A DNA stretch of 64,000 bases from PALSA-612 sp963846915 (GCA_963846915.1 CAWJXV010000006.1:62001-126000), one strand, 5' to 3'. Counted from the first letter of the stretch, positions 1 to 8,077 are shown. Made by a program: numbers and translations. Notes: generated by a model from the sequence alone, not told the origin.

Positions 1-3
1 CGG

Positions 4-684
4 TTGCCAATGGTCCTCGGGGTACTCGTTACCGTCCTGGCGGTGCTACCCGCGGCAGCGGTCGGGGGTTCCCCGCCTCCGGGGGCGACCGCTCGCTGCC
101 GGGATGGCACTTACAGCTTCTCGCAGCATCATTCTGGGACGTGCTCCCATCACGGCGGCGTGGCCATCTGGCTGGACCAGAGTTCTCCGGCAGCACGGAA
201 GGCGACGCCGAAGCCTGCTGGCACGACCGCCGTCGGAACGACCGTCTTGCTTGCTCGTCGCGTGAGGTCGAGCGGTTGCGTGCTTGGCCCGGAGCCTGAT
301 CGCAGGTGTTCGCCGGGCGCCTACTACAGCAAGCTGACCAAGCAGGTGCTGTGCTCGTCGGGATTCCGCACCAGCTCGATCCGCCACGTTTCCGACAGCC
401 AGAGGCATGCAGTCGAGGTGGAGTACGGACTCGTGCCTCGCAGCTACGGCAGCACGCTCGAGGTCGACCACATCGTGTCGCTGGAGCTCGGCGGCTCGAA
501 CGACATCGCGAACCTGTTCCCGGAGAACGCCGACGCCCAACCCGGCTACCGGGTGAAAGACCGGCTCGAGAACAAGCTGCATCAGCTCGTGTGCGCGGGG
601 AAGCTCAGCCTCAGGTCCGCCCAGACCGGGATCGCTAGGGATTGGCAGGCCCTCTACACCAGCGTCTACGGAACCGCGCCCTGA
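4..684 (+). CDS. Secreted DUF3761 / HNH-like nuclease protein
   Basis: The protein starts with a hydrophobic signal-like segment and is probably exported. A Cys/His-rich stretch resembling DUF3761 follows at about residues 31-58 (CRDGTYSFSQHHSGTCSHHG). The C-terminal half carries an HNH-type endonuclease signature around residues 152-175 (VDHIVSLELGGSNDIANLFP), with Asp-His and the later Asn typical of the beta-beta-alpha metal fold. I infer a secreted nuclease; the substrate is unknown. The start is uncertain. A TTG lies at position 4 and an ATG at position 10, and the gene could begin outside the window. This domain pair is known in actinobacterial secreted proteins. Confidence 0.7.
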   Translation: MPMVLGVLVTVLAVLPAAAVGGSPPPGATARCRDGTYSFSQHHSGTCSHHGGVAIWLDQSSPAARKATPKPAGTTAVGTTVLLARRVRSSGCVLGPEPDRRCSPGAYYSKLTKQVLCSSGFRTSSIRHVSDSQRHAVEVEYGLVPRSYGSTLEVDHIVSLELGGSNDIANLFPENADAQPGYRVKDRLENKLHQLVCAGKLSLRSAQTGIARDWQALYTSVYGTAP

Positions 685-791
685 CCCAGGCCCTCGCCGG
701 CAGCCCGTAGCAGGTCGCGCCGCGATCTGGTGGAAGGACGACCGTCGAACAAGGGCCTACTTCTTCCCGATGAAAACGATCATCCAGATGA

Positions 792-908
792 GACGTCACC
801 GCCGCCAACCGCTGGTTCTGGGGCTTTCGGCTCTATCTGCTCTGCTCACCCGACGGGCTGCCGGTCGGCTTCGAGCTCGCCAACTCGACACCGGCCTCGA
901 GACGACCT
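792..908 (+). pseudogene. DDE transposase fragment (IS982/IS4-like)
   Basis: One frame reads RWFWGFRLYLLCSPDGLPVG followed by FELANSTPASR. This matches the conserved second beta-strand region of IS982/IS4-type DDE transposases (Trp-Gly-x-x-Leu-x-Leu...Gly-Leu-Pro). A stop codon closes the frame at 789 and no start or catalytic remainder is visible. About 40 codons survive, so this is a dead remnant. It shows that an insertion sequence once sat between the nuclease gene and the microprotein gene. Confidence 0.55.
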
Positions 909-919
909 AGGATTGCGGC

Positions 920-1078
920 ATGTCAGACACGCCACAAGACACACCCGAGGGCGCTTCATCGTCTCCAGTCGATGACCCCGCTCCTGAGGCAACGAAGGCT
1001 GGAGAGGCCCTCCGAGATGAGACGGATGCGGCTGGAAGCAGCGAAAGCAAGAAGCCGTGGTGGAAGTTCTGGGGCTGA
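920..1078 (+). CDS. 52-aa microprotein ending in KKPWWKFWG
   Basis: This short gene encodes an acidic, Pro/Ser/Ala-rich, apparently disordered protein. It begins MSDTPQDTPEGASS and ends with the aromatic tail KKPWWKFWG just before TGA. The sharp contrast between a low-complexity N-terminus and a basic-aromatic C-terminus suggests a real product, because random high-GC sequence rarely gives such a tail. I recall similar tails at the ends of small actinobacterial proteins but cannot name a family. A second in-frame-looking stretch follows in another frame (ELDQVGGGFSKAGLAGYI, about 1090-1143). It may be the rest of an ancestral longer protein split by a frameshift. Confidence 0.45.
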   Translation: MSDTPQDTPEGASSSPVDDPAPEATKAGEALRDETDAAGSSESKKPWWKFWG

Positions 1079-1191
1079 GCATCACCTGAGCTCGACCAGG
1101 TCGGCGGCGGCTTCAGCAAGGCTGGCCTCGCCGGTTACATCAGCGTCCACGCCGGCGCGTTAGGTAGAACACGGCAAGCACCCGCGTCGTA

Positions 1192-1362
1192 CTAGAGGCT
1201 TGATGTGAAATTCCACCGGATCGGATGACGCCCCACGCACGGCGCCGGATCGGCGCGTCCGGTCGCGACACGTAGCGCCGCTACGCGACGCGGACCGGCC
1301 ACACCGCCCGGCTTGGCCTGGAGCGCCCCCGACGTCGGCTCAATTTCACATCAAGCCTCTAG
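1192..1362. repeat. MITE-like element with 21-bp terminal inverted repeats
   Basis: Positions 1192-1212 are the exact reverse complement of 1342-1362, 21 of 21 bases. The outermost four bases, CTAG, also form a direct repeat at both ends. The element can therefore be read as 17-bp inverted repeats flanked by a 4-bp CTAG target duplication. The interior is very GC rich, has no coding capacity, and holds a smaller imperfect hairpin near 1258-1300. The size (171 bp), perfect ends and lack of genes are what a miniature inverted-repeat transposable element would show. It accounts for most of the gene-free stretch 1079-1470. No second copy was noticed in the window. Confidence 0.6.
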
Positions 1363-1470
1363 GCCCTCGACAGGTAGGCCGGCGCGGGTGAGTACGCCCC
1401 CCAACGCGCCGATTGAAAGTCATCTCCATCGGGCGTGTGAGAGACTCGTTTCTCTCGCGGAAGGCGCTCT

Positions 1471-2232
1471 ATGACACCTGGGAGATTGGCAACGGCGGGG
1501 GTGGTGTATCTCGCCGTTCTTCTCGCGGTCGACCACTTCGCCAGCTTCCATGAGCAGCTGCTGCTCGGCGTCCTCACCTGGACGGTGCTACTTGTCGCGC
1601 TGCCGCTGTTTGAGCTCGAGCGGCGTGTGCAGGCGCTGGCTGTTGTTGTCGCCGCCACGTGCGGCGAGGTCACCGGCACCATCGTCTGGGGTGTCTACTC
1701 CTACCGCCTCCATAACTTGCCCCTGTTCATCCCGCCGGCCCACGGGCTCGTCTTCCTGACCGGGGTCGCGTTGAGCCGTACGGCGCCCGCCCGCCGCCAC
1801 CCAACCTTGCTCGTCGGCGGCGCAGCCTCGATCGCGGTCACCTGGGCGCTGGCCGGGCTGACCGTCTTGCCGCGCAAAGACGTCGCGGGCGCTGCCGGCG
1901 TGCTGTTGCTTGTCGCCTTCCTCTGGCGCTCCCGCTCCCGTGCCGTTTACGCAAGCGTCTTCCTCGTCGTGGCCGCCCTCGAGCTGTACGGCACCTCTAT
2001 CGGCACCTGGAAATGGGCGAAGGAGCTGCCGGGACTAGGCATCCCGGACGGCAACCCGCCGAGCGGCGTCGCGTCCGGATATGTGTGGTTCGACGTCATG
2101 GCACTCCTCCTGGCGCCACGCCTCCTCGCACTCGCCCGCCTAAACAGAACCCCCTCGACCACCGACAGAAAGGCCGACCCGGCAACGACGGCAAGGGAAC
2201 AGCCTGCAGCCGCGGCCGAAGAGGGCATCTAG
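1471..2232 (+). CDS. Polytopic membrane protein, function unknown
   Basis: The 253-aa product has about seven or eight hydrophobic segments between residues 5 and 220. A hydrophilic Ala/Glu-rich tail follows from about residue 225. Two conserved-looking loops stand out: GEVTGTIVWGVYSYRLHNLP (about residue 65) and a Trp-Lys-Trp loop followed by GIPDGNPPSGVASGYVWFD near residues 185-208. Acidic and aromatic residues placed inside membrane segments recall carotenoid-cyclase-like or other integral membrane enzymes, but I do not recognise the family. A purine-rich GGAAGG lies a few bases before the ATG and can serve as the ribosome site. Confidence 0.6.
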   Translation: MTPGRLATAGVVYLAVLLAVDHFASFHEQLLLGVLTWTVLLVALPLFELERRVQALAVVVAATCGEVTGTIVWGVYSYRLHNLPLFIPPAHGLVFLTGVALSRTAPARRHPTLLVGGAASIAVTWALAGLTVLPRKDVAGAAGVLLLVAFLWRSRSRAVYASVFLVVAALELYGTSIGTWKWAKELPGLGIPDGNPPSGVASGYVWFDVMALLLAPRLLALARLNRTPSTTDRKADPATTAREQPAAAAEEGI

Positions 2233-2311
2233 CCCTGCGATCTCACCCCGGTTGGCGCTTTCTGTGCGCCAGTGGAGAGCGGTTTCCAGCGGTCTGGAGC
2301 GGAGAGACGAC

Positions 2312-2341
2312 GGAGCGGGGACGAACCCGCAACCCCGCTCC
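2312..2341. other. Perfect 9-bp hairpin
   Basis: GGAGCGGGG at 2312-2320 pairs perfectly with CCCCGCTCC at 2333-2341 around a 12-nt loop. It lies between the membrane protein stop and the oppositely oriented tRNA-Trp. No T-run follows on either strand, so if it ends transcription it would be a non-classical terminator. The loop resembles a tRNA T-arm, but no tRNA can be folded around it. Confidence 0.4.
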
Positions 2342-2370
2342 AGTCCTCGGGAATCGGCTTCTAGAGCCAG

Positions 2371-2442
2371 CAGGGGAGACAGGACTCGAACCTGCAACCC
2401 CCGGTTTTGGAGACCGGTGCTCTACCATTGAGCTACTCCCCT
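2371..2442 (-). tRNA. tRNA-Trp (CCA anticodon)
   Basis: Read on the minus strand, the 72 nt fold as a full cloverleaf. The acceptor AGGGGAG pairs with CUCCCCU and the discriminator is G. The D-arm is AGCUCAAUGGUAGAGC. The anticodon stem CCGGU/ACCGG encloses CUCCAAA, giving anticodon CCA. The T-arm contains GGUUCGAGUCC. The CCA tail is not encoded. The gene lies alone between two plus-strand protein genes. Confidence 0.95.
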
Positions 2443-2488
2443 GGGTTGCACGGCCAGTGTACTTCCGGCGCGGGCTAGAGTCAGACGC

Positions 2489-2680
2489 GTGGCGGGCCGG
2501 CAGCAGCGGAAGTCGCTCGGAGCGTTGTTTGTCCTGCTCGCGGCGGTATTCGCGGGCGGCGCGTTCACTGCCGGGGCCGCGTCGAGCTCGGGCGCGGCGC
2601 ATTGGATCGTCGCCGTCGCGGCGGGCGCGATCGCGCTCTGGTTCGTCGGCCTCGCCGTCCGTGCCTTCCAGGCGCCGTAG
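2489..2680 (+). CDS. Small two-helix membrane protein
   Basis: The 63-aa product has a short basic N-terminus (AGRQQRKS). Two hydrophobic helices follow at about residues 9-30 and 38-58, separated by a small Ser/Gly/Ala loop. The family is not recognised. The GTG start is supported by a -10 hexamer TAGAGT at 2476-2481, seven bases upstream, with no Shine-Dalgarno sequence. This is the leaderless arrangement seen throughout the window. The next gene (sigma factor) has its own promoter, so the gene is probably monocistronic. Confidence 0.55.
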   Translation: MAGRQQRKSLGALFVLLAAVFAGGAFTAGAASSSGAAHWIVAVAAGAIALWFVGLAVRAFQAP

Positions 2681-2710
2681 CTCCACAGCGGGAACGACCG
2701 CAACACGGCG

Positions 2711-2716
2711 TATTCT
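2711..2716 (+). promoter_or_regulatory. -10 element of leaderless sigma-factor transcript
   Basis: TATTCT lies seven bases before the GTG at 2724. With the usual distance from -10 to the transcription start, the mRNA would begin at or next to the start codon. There is no ribosome-binding purine run upstream. This fixes the sigma-factor start far downstream of the longest open frame. Confidence 0.6.
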
Positions 2717-2723
2717 CCCGAAC

Positions 2724-3518
2724 GTGTCGGAACGTACGGGGGAGGATCTCAAGGCGCTCTGGCGCCAGTTCCGAAAGACGGACGACAAGGCGATCCGTGA
2801 TCGCCTCATCCTCACGTACGCCCCGCTCGTCAAGTTCGTCGCCGGGCGGCTAGGCAGCGGCCTGCCGGCGCACGTGGACGAGAACGACCTCGTCTCGTAC
2901 GGCCTGCTCGGACTGATCAGCGCGATCGAGCGCTACGACCCGGAGCGCGACGTCAAGTTCGAGACGTATGCGATCACGCGCATCAAGGGCGCGATCATCG
3001 ACGAGCTGCGCGCGATGGACTGGGTGCCGCGGTCGGTGCGGGCGCGGGCGCGCGAGATCGAGCGCGCGATGGCGTCGCTGGAGGCGCAGCTCCACCGTGC
3101 GCCGACCGACACCGAGCTCGCCGAGAAGATCGGGATCACCGAGGAGGAGCTCGAGGACAGCCTCACGGACATCGCCCGCTCGTCGATCGCGGCGCTCGAC
3201 GAGGTGTGGACGATCTCATCGTCCGGAGGCGACCAGGTGGCGTTGATCGACACGATCGAGGACACCGAAGGCCCCGAGCCGCAGGCGGCGCTCGACGTGA
3301 CGGAGACCCGCGAGGCGCTGGCGGAGTCGATCGCCGCGCTCCCCGAGCGCGAGAAGATCGTCATCACCCTCTACTACTACGAGGAGCTGACCCTGCGCGA
3401 GATCGGGGACGTCCTGGGCGTCACCGAGTCCCGCGTCTCGCAGCTCCATACGAAGGCGATCCTGCGCCTGCGCTCGCGGCTCGCAGGCGTGCAGGCTCAC
3501 TCGCTCGCGCCCGAGTAG
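2724..3518 (+). CDS. whiG: RNA polymerase sigma factor, FliA/WhiG family
   Basis: This 264-aa sigma-70 family protein has the group 3 layout. Region 2 spans about residues 35-105 (YGLLGLISAIERYDPERDVK, then FETYAITRIKGAIIDELR). The WVPRSVR linker typical of FliA/WhiG follows, then region 3. Region 4 has a helix-turn-helix at the C-terminus (LTLREIGDVLGVTESRVSQL). Members direct transcription of motility or sporulation genes. No flagellar genes are nearby, so WhiG-like developmental or stress control is more likely than motility. The start at 2724 follows a -10 box and gives the family's usual length. The upstream open frame extension is rejected. Confidence 0.85.
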   Translation: MSERTGEDLKALWRQFRKTDDKAIRDRLILTYAPLVKFVAGRLGSGLPAHVDENDLVSYGLLGLISAIERYDPERDVKFETYAITRIKGAIIDELRAMDWVPRSVRARAREIERAMASLEAQLHRAPTDTELAEKIGITEEELEDSLTDIARSSIAALDEVWTISSSGGDQVALIDTIEDTEGPEPQAALDVTETREALAESIAALPEREKIVITLYYYEELTLREIGDVLGVTESRVSQLHTKAILRLRSRLAGVQAHSLAPE

Positions 3519-3591
3519 AGGCGCACGTCGGCCGCCGGAGCGGCGTTAAGCTAGCCCGGCAAACGTCGTCCTCAGGAGGTGGATCCCCTCT

Positions 3592-5643
3592 ATGGCTGTT
3601 TCCGAGCCGGGAAAGATTCGCAACGTCGCCGTCGTCGGCCACCGTGGAACCGGGAAGACGTCGCTGGTCGAGGCGATGCTCTACCAGTCGGGAGCCGTCA
3701 ACCGGCTCGGCACCGTGGAGTCCGGCACCACCGTCACGGACTGGGACGACGAGGAGCACAAGCGGCAGATGACTCTCTCCGCCTCGATCTGCCACGCCGA
3801 CTGGCAGGGGCGGAAGATCAACCTCCTGGACACGCCCGGCGACGCCGGCTTCCAGGGCGACACGATCGCGGCACTGACCGTGGCCGACGGGGCGCTCGTC
3901 GTGGTGAGCGCCGTGATGGGTGTCGAGGTGGGGACCGGCCGCGTCTGGCGCCGGGCCGACGACGGCGGGCTCGCGCGCGTGGTCTTCGTGAACATGCTCG
4001 ACCGCGAGCGGGCGGACTTCTACCGCGCTCTCGTCCAGATCCAGGAGCAGCTCTCGTCCTCGTGCGTGGCCGTCTCGCTGCCGATCGGCACCGAGCACGA
4101 GCTCGAGGGGATCGTCGACCTGCTGCACATGAAGGCGTACATGAGCCCGGAGGGCGCCAAGGAGGAGGGGCCGACCGAGATCCCGGGCGACATGGCCGGC
4201 GTCGTCGCCGAGTACCGCGAGAAGCTGCTCGACGCGGTCGTCGAGACCGACGAGGGCCTGATGGAGCGCTACCTCGAAGGCGAGGAGCTCGGCGTCGAGG
4301 AGGTCGCGCACGCGCTCAAGGACGCGGTCACGCGCGGGACGATCTTCCCGGTCGCCTGCGGCATCGCGACGAAGAACATCGGCACGACGGCGCTCCTCGA
4401 CCTGCTCGTCGAGGGCGTACCCTCGCCGGCCAAGCGCGGCGAGACGATGGACGTCGGCGACGCGACCACGGCTGCCTTCGTCTTCAAGACGATCGCCGAC
4501 CCGTTCGCCGGCCGGATCACGGTCTTTCGCGTCCTCGCGGGTTCGGTCGGCAACGACTCGACGCTCGCGAACACGCGGGCCCACGCGAAGGAGCGGCTCG
4601 GCGGCCTGCTCACGCTGCAGGGCAAGGAGCACGTCCCGACGACGGAGTTCGCAACCGGCGACATCGGCGCCGTCGCCAAGCTGAAGGAGGCGCAGACGGG
4701 CGACCTGCTCCTCGACTCGGAGCGCCAGGTCGAGCCCCCGCAGATCCAGTTCCCGGCCCCGGTCATGAGCTTTGCCGTGTCCGCGAAGGCCAAGGGTGAC
4801 GAGGACAAGGCCAACCAGTCGCTCCGGCGCCTTGCCGAGGAGGACCCGACGCTGCAGCTCCGGCGCAACGAGCAGACCGGCGAACAGCTGCTCGCAGGGC
4901 TGTCGCAGATCCACGTGGAGGTCGCGGTCGAACGGCTCAAGCGGCGCTTCGGGGTCGAGGTCGAGCTGCACCAGCCGCGCGTGCCCTACCTCGAGACGAT
5001 CCGCAAGGAGGCGAGGTCGCGGGCCCGCTACAAGAAGCAGACCGGCGGCCGGGGCCAGTTCGGCGACTGCGAGATCGTGATCGAGCCGCGCCCGGGGCAC
5101 GAGGGCTACGAGTTCCAGGACAAGATCGTCGGAGGCGTCATCCCGCAGAGCTTCCGGCCCGCAGTCGACAAAGGCATCCAGGAGGCGATGCTCCACGGCG
5201 AGCTCGCCGGCGCGCCCGTGCAGGGCGTGACCGTACGGCTCGTCGACGGGCAGTACCACACCGTCGACTCGTCGGAGATGGCGTTCAAGATCGCCGGGTC
5301 GATGGCGTTCAAGGACGCGTACTCGAAAGCCGATCCGGTGCTGCTGGAGCCGATCATGGAGCTCGAGGTGACGGTCCCGGACGAGGCCGTGGGCGCCGTC
5401 AACGGCGACCTCAACTCCCGGCGCGGGCGCCTTCACGGCATGGAGCCGACGGCCGGGACGACGACGATCAAGGCCGAGGTGCCGATGGCGGAGATCCTCA
5501 CGTACTCGCAGTCGCTCACCTCGCTGACCGGCGGCCGCGGCGACTACGCCATGCACTTCCTCCGCTACGAGGAGGTCCCGACCCACATCGCGCAGAAGCT
5601 GATCGACGAGGCGAAGAAGGCGAAGGAGGCCGTCAAGGCCTAA
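3592..5643 (+). CDS. EF-G-like translational GTPase (EF-G2 type)
   Basis: The 683-aa protein has the EF-G domain order: GTPase domain, domain II, and domains III-V to the end. The GTPase motifs differ from housekeeping EF-G. The P-loop is GHRGTGKTS, the switch II motif is DTPGDAGF instead of DTPGHVDF, and the base-recognition motif is NMLDRE instead of NKMD. These changes are typical of the paralogous EF-G-like group in actinobacteria, whose role is unclear (ribosome recycling or stress-related translation). Unlike most genes here it has a strong Shine-Dalgarno sequence, AGGAGG, about 3573-3578. That suggests a leadered mRNA and different translational control. Confidence 0.85.
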   Translation: MAVSEPGKIRNVAVVGHRGTGKTSLVEAMLYQSGAVNRLGTVESGTTVTDWDDEEHKRQMTLSASICHADWQGRKINLLDTPGDAGFQGDTIAALTVADGALVVVSAVMGVEVGTGRVWRRADDGGLARVVFVNMLDRERADFYRALVQIQEQLSSSCVAVSLPIGTEHELEGIVDLLHMKAYMSPEGAKEEGPTEIPGDMAGVVAEYREKLLDAVVETDEGLMERYLEGEELGVEEVAHALKDAVTRGTIFPVACGIATKNIGTTALLDLLVEGVPSPAKRGETMDVGDATTAAFVFKTIADPFAGRITVFRVLAGSVGNDSTLANTRAHAKERLGGLLTLQGKEHVPTTEFATGDIGAVAKLKEAQTGDLLLDSERQVEPPQIQFPAPVMSFAVSAKAKGDEDKANQSLRRLAEEDPTLQLRRNEQTGEQLLAGLSQIHVEVAVERLKRRFGVEVELHQPRVPYLETIRKEARSRARYKKQTGGRGQFGDCEIVIEPRPGHEGYEFQDKIVGGVIPQSFRPAVDKGIQEAMLHGELAGAPVQGVTVRLVDGQYHTVDSSEMAFKIAGSMAFKDAYSKADPVLLEPIMELEVTVPDEAVGAVNGDLNSRRGRLHGMEPTAGTTTIKAEVPMAEILTYSQSLTSLTGGRGDYAMHFLRYEEVPTHIAQKLIDEAKKAKEAVKA

Positions 5644-5681
5644 ACTCCCCGCATATGGGGGTTTCCACCTATAGTCGTAAC

Positions 5682-6290
5682 GTGGTTGGCGCCCGGCCCT
5701 CGATCACGTGCGCGATCTGTGGCCGGACGATCCTCGTCGGCGAGCGCCCGTTCCGCTTCACGCCCGACGGCCGCGATTTCGTCGACGTCTGCCCACTCTG
5801 CAAGGACCAGGCGCTGGCGTACGGCTGGATGAGCGAGGGCGGGCCGAGCTTGCCTGTGCATGCGCGCGACCGCCAGCAGCGCGGTCTCTTCAGCAAGCTG
5901 ATGGGCCGCCGTCAGCCGCCGGTCGAGCCGCTGCCCGAGCCGATCCTGCGCCAGCTCTCGCGCGGCGAGCAGGCGATCGTCGAGGCGGCGACGCTCTTCA
6001 ACCTCAGCCCGCACCGGCGCACGGTCGAGGGCCTGACGCGGAGCCTCGGCTGGCCGACCGTGAGCATCGTCGCGCTCTCGGGGACGAACCCGGAGGTCGT
6101 GATCACGGTCTGCTGGGAGATCTCCTGGTACCAGTACCGGGTCGTCCTCGGCTCCTCTCAGGTTCGGCTCGCGCAGCGGGGCCTGGAGCCGGAGGATCTG
6201 GACGAGTCGTTCCGCGACTGGAACGCCGAGCTGAACGAGGCCGGCCTCGTCGTACCCAAGCTGGACCAGGACGACGAAGAGGGCGAATAA
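5682..6290 (+). CDS. Conserved protein with N-terminal zinc ribbon
   Basis: Two CxxC knuckles near the N-terminus (CAICGR and CPLCKD, about 25 residues apart) can bind one zinc ion. The remainder is a soluble alpha/beta region with an LSRGEQAIVEAA helix and a Trp-rich stretch (CWEISWYQYRVVLGSSQVRL). It ends in an acidic tail. The function is unknown; a nucleic-acid or protein-binding role is inferred from the ribbon. An ATG at 5655 is in frame. A -10 box TATAGT at 5670-5675 lies six bases before GTG 5682, which makes that GTG the likely leaderless start (202 aa). Confidence 0.65.
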   Translation: MVGARPSITCAICGRTILVGERPFRFTPDGRDFVDVCPLCKDQALAYGWMSEGGPSLPVHARDRQQRGLFSKLMGRRQPPVEPLPEPILRQLSRGEQAIVEAATLFNLSPHRRTVEGLTRSLGWPTVSIVALSGTNPEVVITVCWEISWYQYRVVLGSSQVRLAQRGLEPEDLDESFRDWNAELNEAGLVVPKLDQDDEEGE

Positions 6291-6335
6291 CGCGCTAGGG
6301 CTGGCGCCCGCCGCCCCGAGTCCTAGAATCAGAGA

Positions 6336-6566
6336 GTGATCTATTGCGTGGTCCCGCCGGAGCTCTTCGACGAGCTGTACGACAAGCTGGTCGCCTACTA
6401 CGAGAAGAATCCCGACGTGACGGTCGTCGTCGACCGTCGGCGCGGGGTCGATCGTCGTCACGCGAACGGCGGCGGGACGCACGACGAGCGGCGCATCACG
6501 CGGGACCGCCGGCGCGCACGGGTTCCGGGCACGTTCCCGACCGTCGAGGTCTCGAGCCCAGGCTAG
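6336..6566 (+). CDS. Small basic protein with DRR repeats
   Basis: The 76-aa product has an ordered N-terminal half (VIYCVVPPELFDELYDKLVA). A highly charged half follows with three Asp-Arg-Arg motifs (VVDRRRGVDRR, then ITRDRRRARV). Repeated DRR motifs with an N-terminal alpha/beta segment occur in small conserved actinobacterial proteins of unknown role. Nucleic-acid binding is possible from the arginine density. A TAGAAT box at 6324-6329 lies six bases before the GTG, again leaderless. Confidence 0.5.
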   Translation: MIYCVVPPELFDELYDKLVAYYEKNPDVTVVVDRRRGVDRRHANGGGTHDERRITRDRRRARVPGTFPTVEVSSPG

Positions 6567-6589
6567 AGGCCCCGGGCTAGACTCGCCCA

Positions 6590-8077
6590 GTGGCGACGAC
6601 GGCGCGGACCTTCCAGAACTTCATCGGCGGTGAGTGGGCCGATGCTGCCGGCGGCGAGACGTTCGAGAGCCTGAGCCCCGCGACGGGCGAGACGATCGGG
6701 ACGTTCCCGCGCTCCGGCCCGGAAGACGTCGACCGCGCGGTCGAGGCCGCCAAGGAGGCGTACGGGAGCTGGCGGCTCGTGCCCGCGCCGAAGCGGGGCG
6801 AGATCGTCTTCCGCTTCGCGGCGCTCGTTACCGAGCACAAGCATGAGCTCGCCGAGCTGATGACGCGCGAGATGGGCAAGGTGCTCGCCGAGGCCGGGGG
6901 AGACGTCCAGGAAGCAATCGACATGAGCTACTACATGGCCGGCGAGGGCAGGCGCCTCCACGGCCAGACGACGCCCTCCGAGCTCCCCGACAAGTTCAAC
7001 ATGAGCGTCCGCACGCCGATCGGCGTCGTCGGCGTGATCACGCCGTGGAACTTCCCGATCGCGATCCCCTCCTGGAAGATCGTGCCGGCGCTGGTCTGCG
7101 GCAACACCGTCGTCTTCAAGCCCGCGAACGACACGCCCGCGCTCGGTGAGCGCTTCGTCGAGCTGCTGGTCGAGGCCGGCGTGCCGGACGGCGTCGTCAA
7201 CGTCGTCCACGGCTTCGGGCGCGAGGTCGGCGACCGGATCGTCCGCCACCCCAACGTGCCCGTCGTCACGCTGACCGGCTCGCGCGAGACCGGTGTGGCC
7301 GTCCTCGAGGCAGCCGCCGAGAACCTGAAGCACGTCCACCTCGAGCTCGGCGGCAAGAACGGGATCATCGTCATGGAGGACGCCGATCTCGACCTCGCGG
7401 CCGACGGCATCCTCTGGTCGGCCTTCGGCACCTCGGGACAGCGCTGCACGGCCGCCAGCCGCGTGATCGTCCACGAGCGCGTCTACAACGATCTCGCCGG
7501 CAGGCTCGTCACCGGGGCGGAGCGGATGCGGCTCGGGCCGGGCTGGGAGCCCGACACCGACGTCGGCCCGGTGATCAACCGGAAGGCGCTCGAGAAGATC
7601 CACTCGTACACCGAGATCGGGAGCGGGGAGGGGGCGGAGCTCCTGACCGGCGGCGAGGTCGCGACCGGCAACGGGCTCGACAACGGCTTTTTCTACCGCC
7701 CGACGATCTTCGGCCGCGTCGAGCCGCAGATGCGGATCGCGCAGGAGGAGATCTTCGGCCCGACGACCGCGCTGATCGAGGTCAAGGACTTCGACGAGGC
7801 GATCCGGGTTGCGAACGGCATCCGCTACGGGCTGTCGTCGTCGATCTTCACGGCCGACGTGAACCGCGCGTTCCGGGCGATGCGCGATCTGGAGGCGGGC
7901 ATCACCTACGTCAACGCGGGGACGATCGGCGCCGAGGTGCACCTGCCCTTCGGCGGCACCAAGGACACGGGCAACGGTCACCGCGAGGCGGGCCAGGCCG
8001 CGCTCGACGTCTTCACCGAGTGGAAGTCGATCTACGTCGACTACTCGGGCAAGCTCCAGAAGGCCCAGATCGACTAG
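6590..8077 (+). CDS. NAD(P)-dependent aldehyde dehydrogenase
   Basis: The 495-aa product is a full-length ALDH superfamily enzyme that oxidises an aldehyde to a carboxylic acid. The Rossmann cofactor region contains TPWNFPIAIPSWK and TLTGSRETG. The general base Glu is about residue 252 in LELGGK, and the nucleophile Cys is about residue 286 in SGQRCTAASR. The C-terminal EEIFGP and PFGG motifs are present. The sequence resembles aminoadipate-semialdehyde or benzaldehyde-type members, but the substrate cannot be assigned. The GTG start is preceded by TAGACT at 6578-6583, six bases away. The gene appears to stand alone. Confidence 0.9.
   Translation: MATTARTFQNFIGGEWADAAGGETFESLSPATGETIGTFPRSGPEDVDRAVEAAKEAYGSWRLVPAPKRGEIVFRFAALVTEHKHELAELMTREMGKVLAEAGGDVQEAIDMSYYMAGEGRRLHGQTTPSELPDKFNMSVRTPIGVVGVITPWNFPIAIPSWKIVPALVCGNTVVFKPANDTPALGERFVELLVEAGVPDGVVNVVHGFGREVGDRIVRHPNVPVVTLTGSRETGVAVLEAAAENLKHVHLELGGKNGIIVMEDADLDLAADGILWSAFGTSGQRCTAASRVIVHERVYNDLAGRLVTGAERMRLGPGWEPDTDVGPVINRKALEKIHSYTEIGSGEGAELLTGGEVATGNGLDNGFFYRPTIFGRVEPQMRIAQEEIFGPTTALIEVKDFDEAIRVANGIRYGLSSSIFTADVNRAFRAMRDLEAGITYVNAGTIGAEVHLPFGGTKDTGNGHREAGQAALDVFTEWKSIYVDYSGKLQKAQID

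Noticed and set aside
730..975. 81-codon gene between the nuclease and microprotein genes
   Set aside because: The frame is Ser/Arg/His-rich without motifs, and another frame of the same DNA holds a recognisable transposase fragment.
2290..2360. Second tRNA next to tRNA-Trp
   Set aside because: A T-arm-like hairpin is present, but no acceptor, D or anticodon arms can be folded.
3421..5586. Long minus-strand open frame (721 codons)
   Set aside because: It is the antisense of the EF-G-like gene. High GC at third positions keeps the opposite strand open, and the translation is Arg/Asp/Leu-rich low complexity without motifs.
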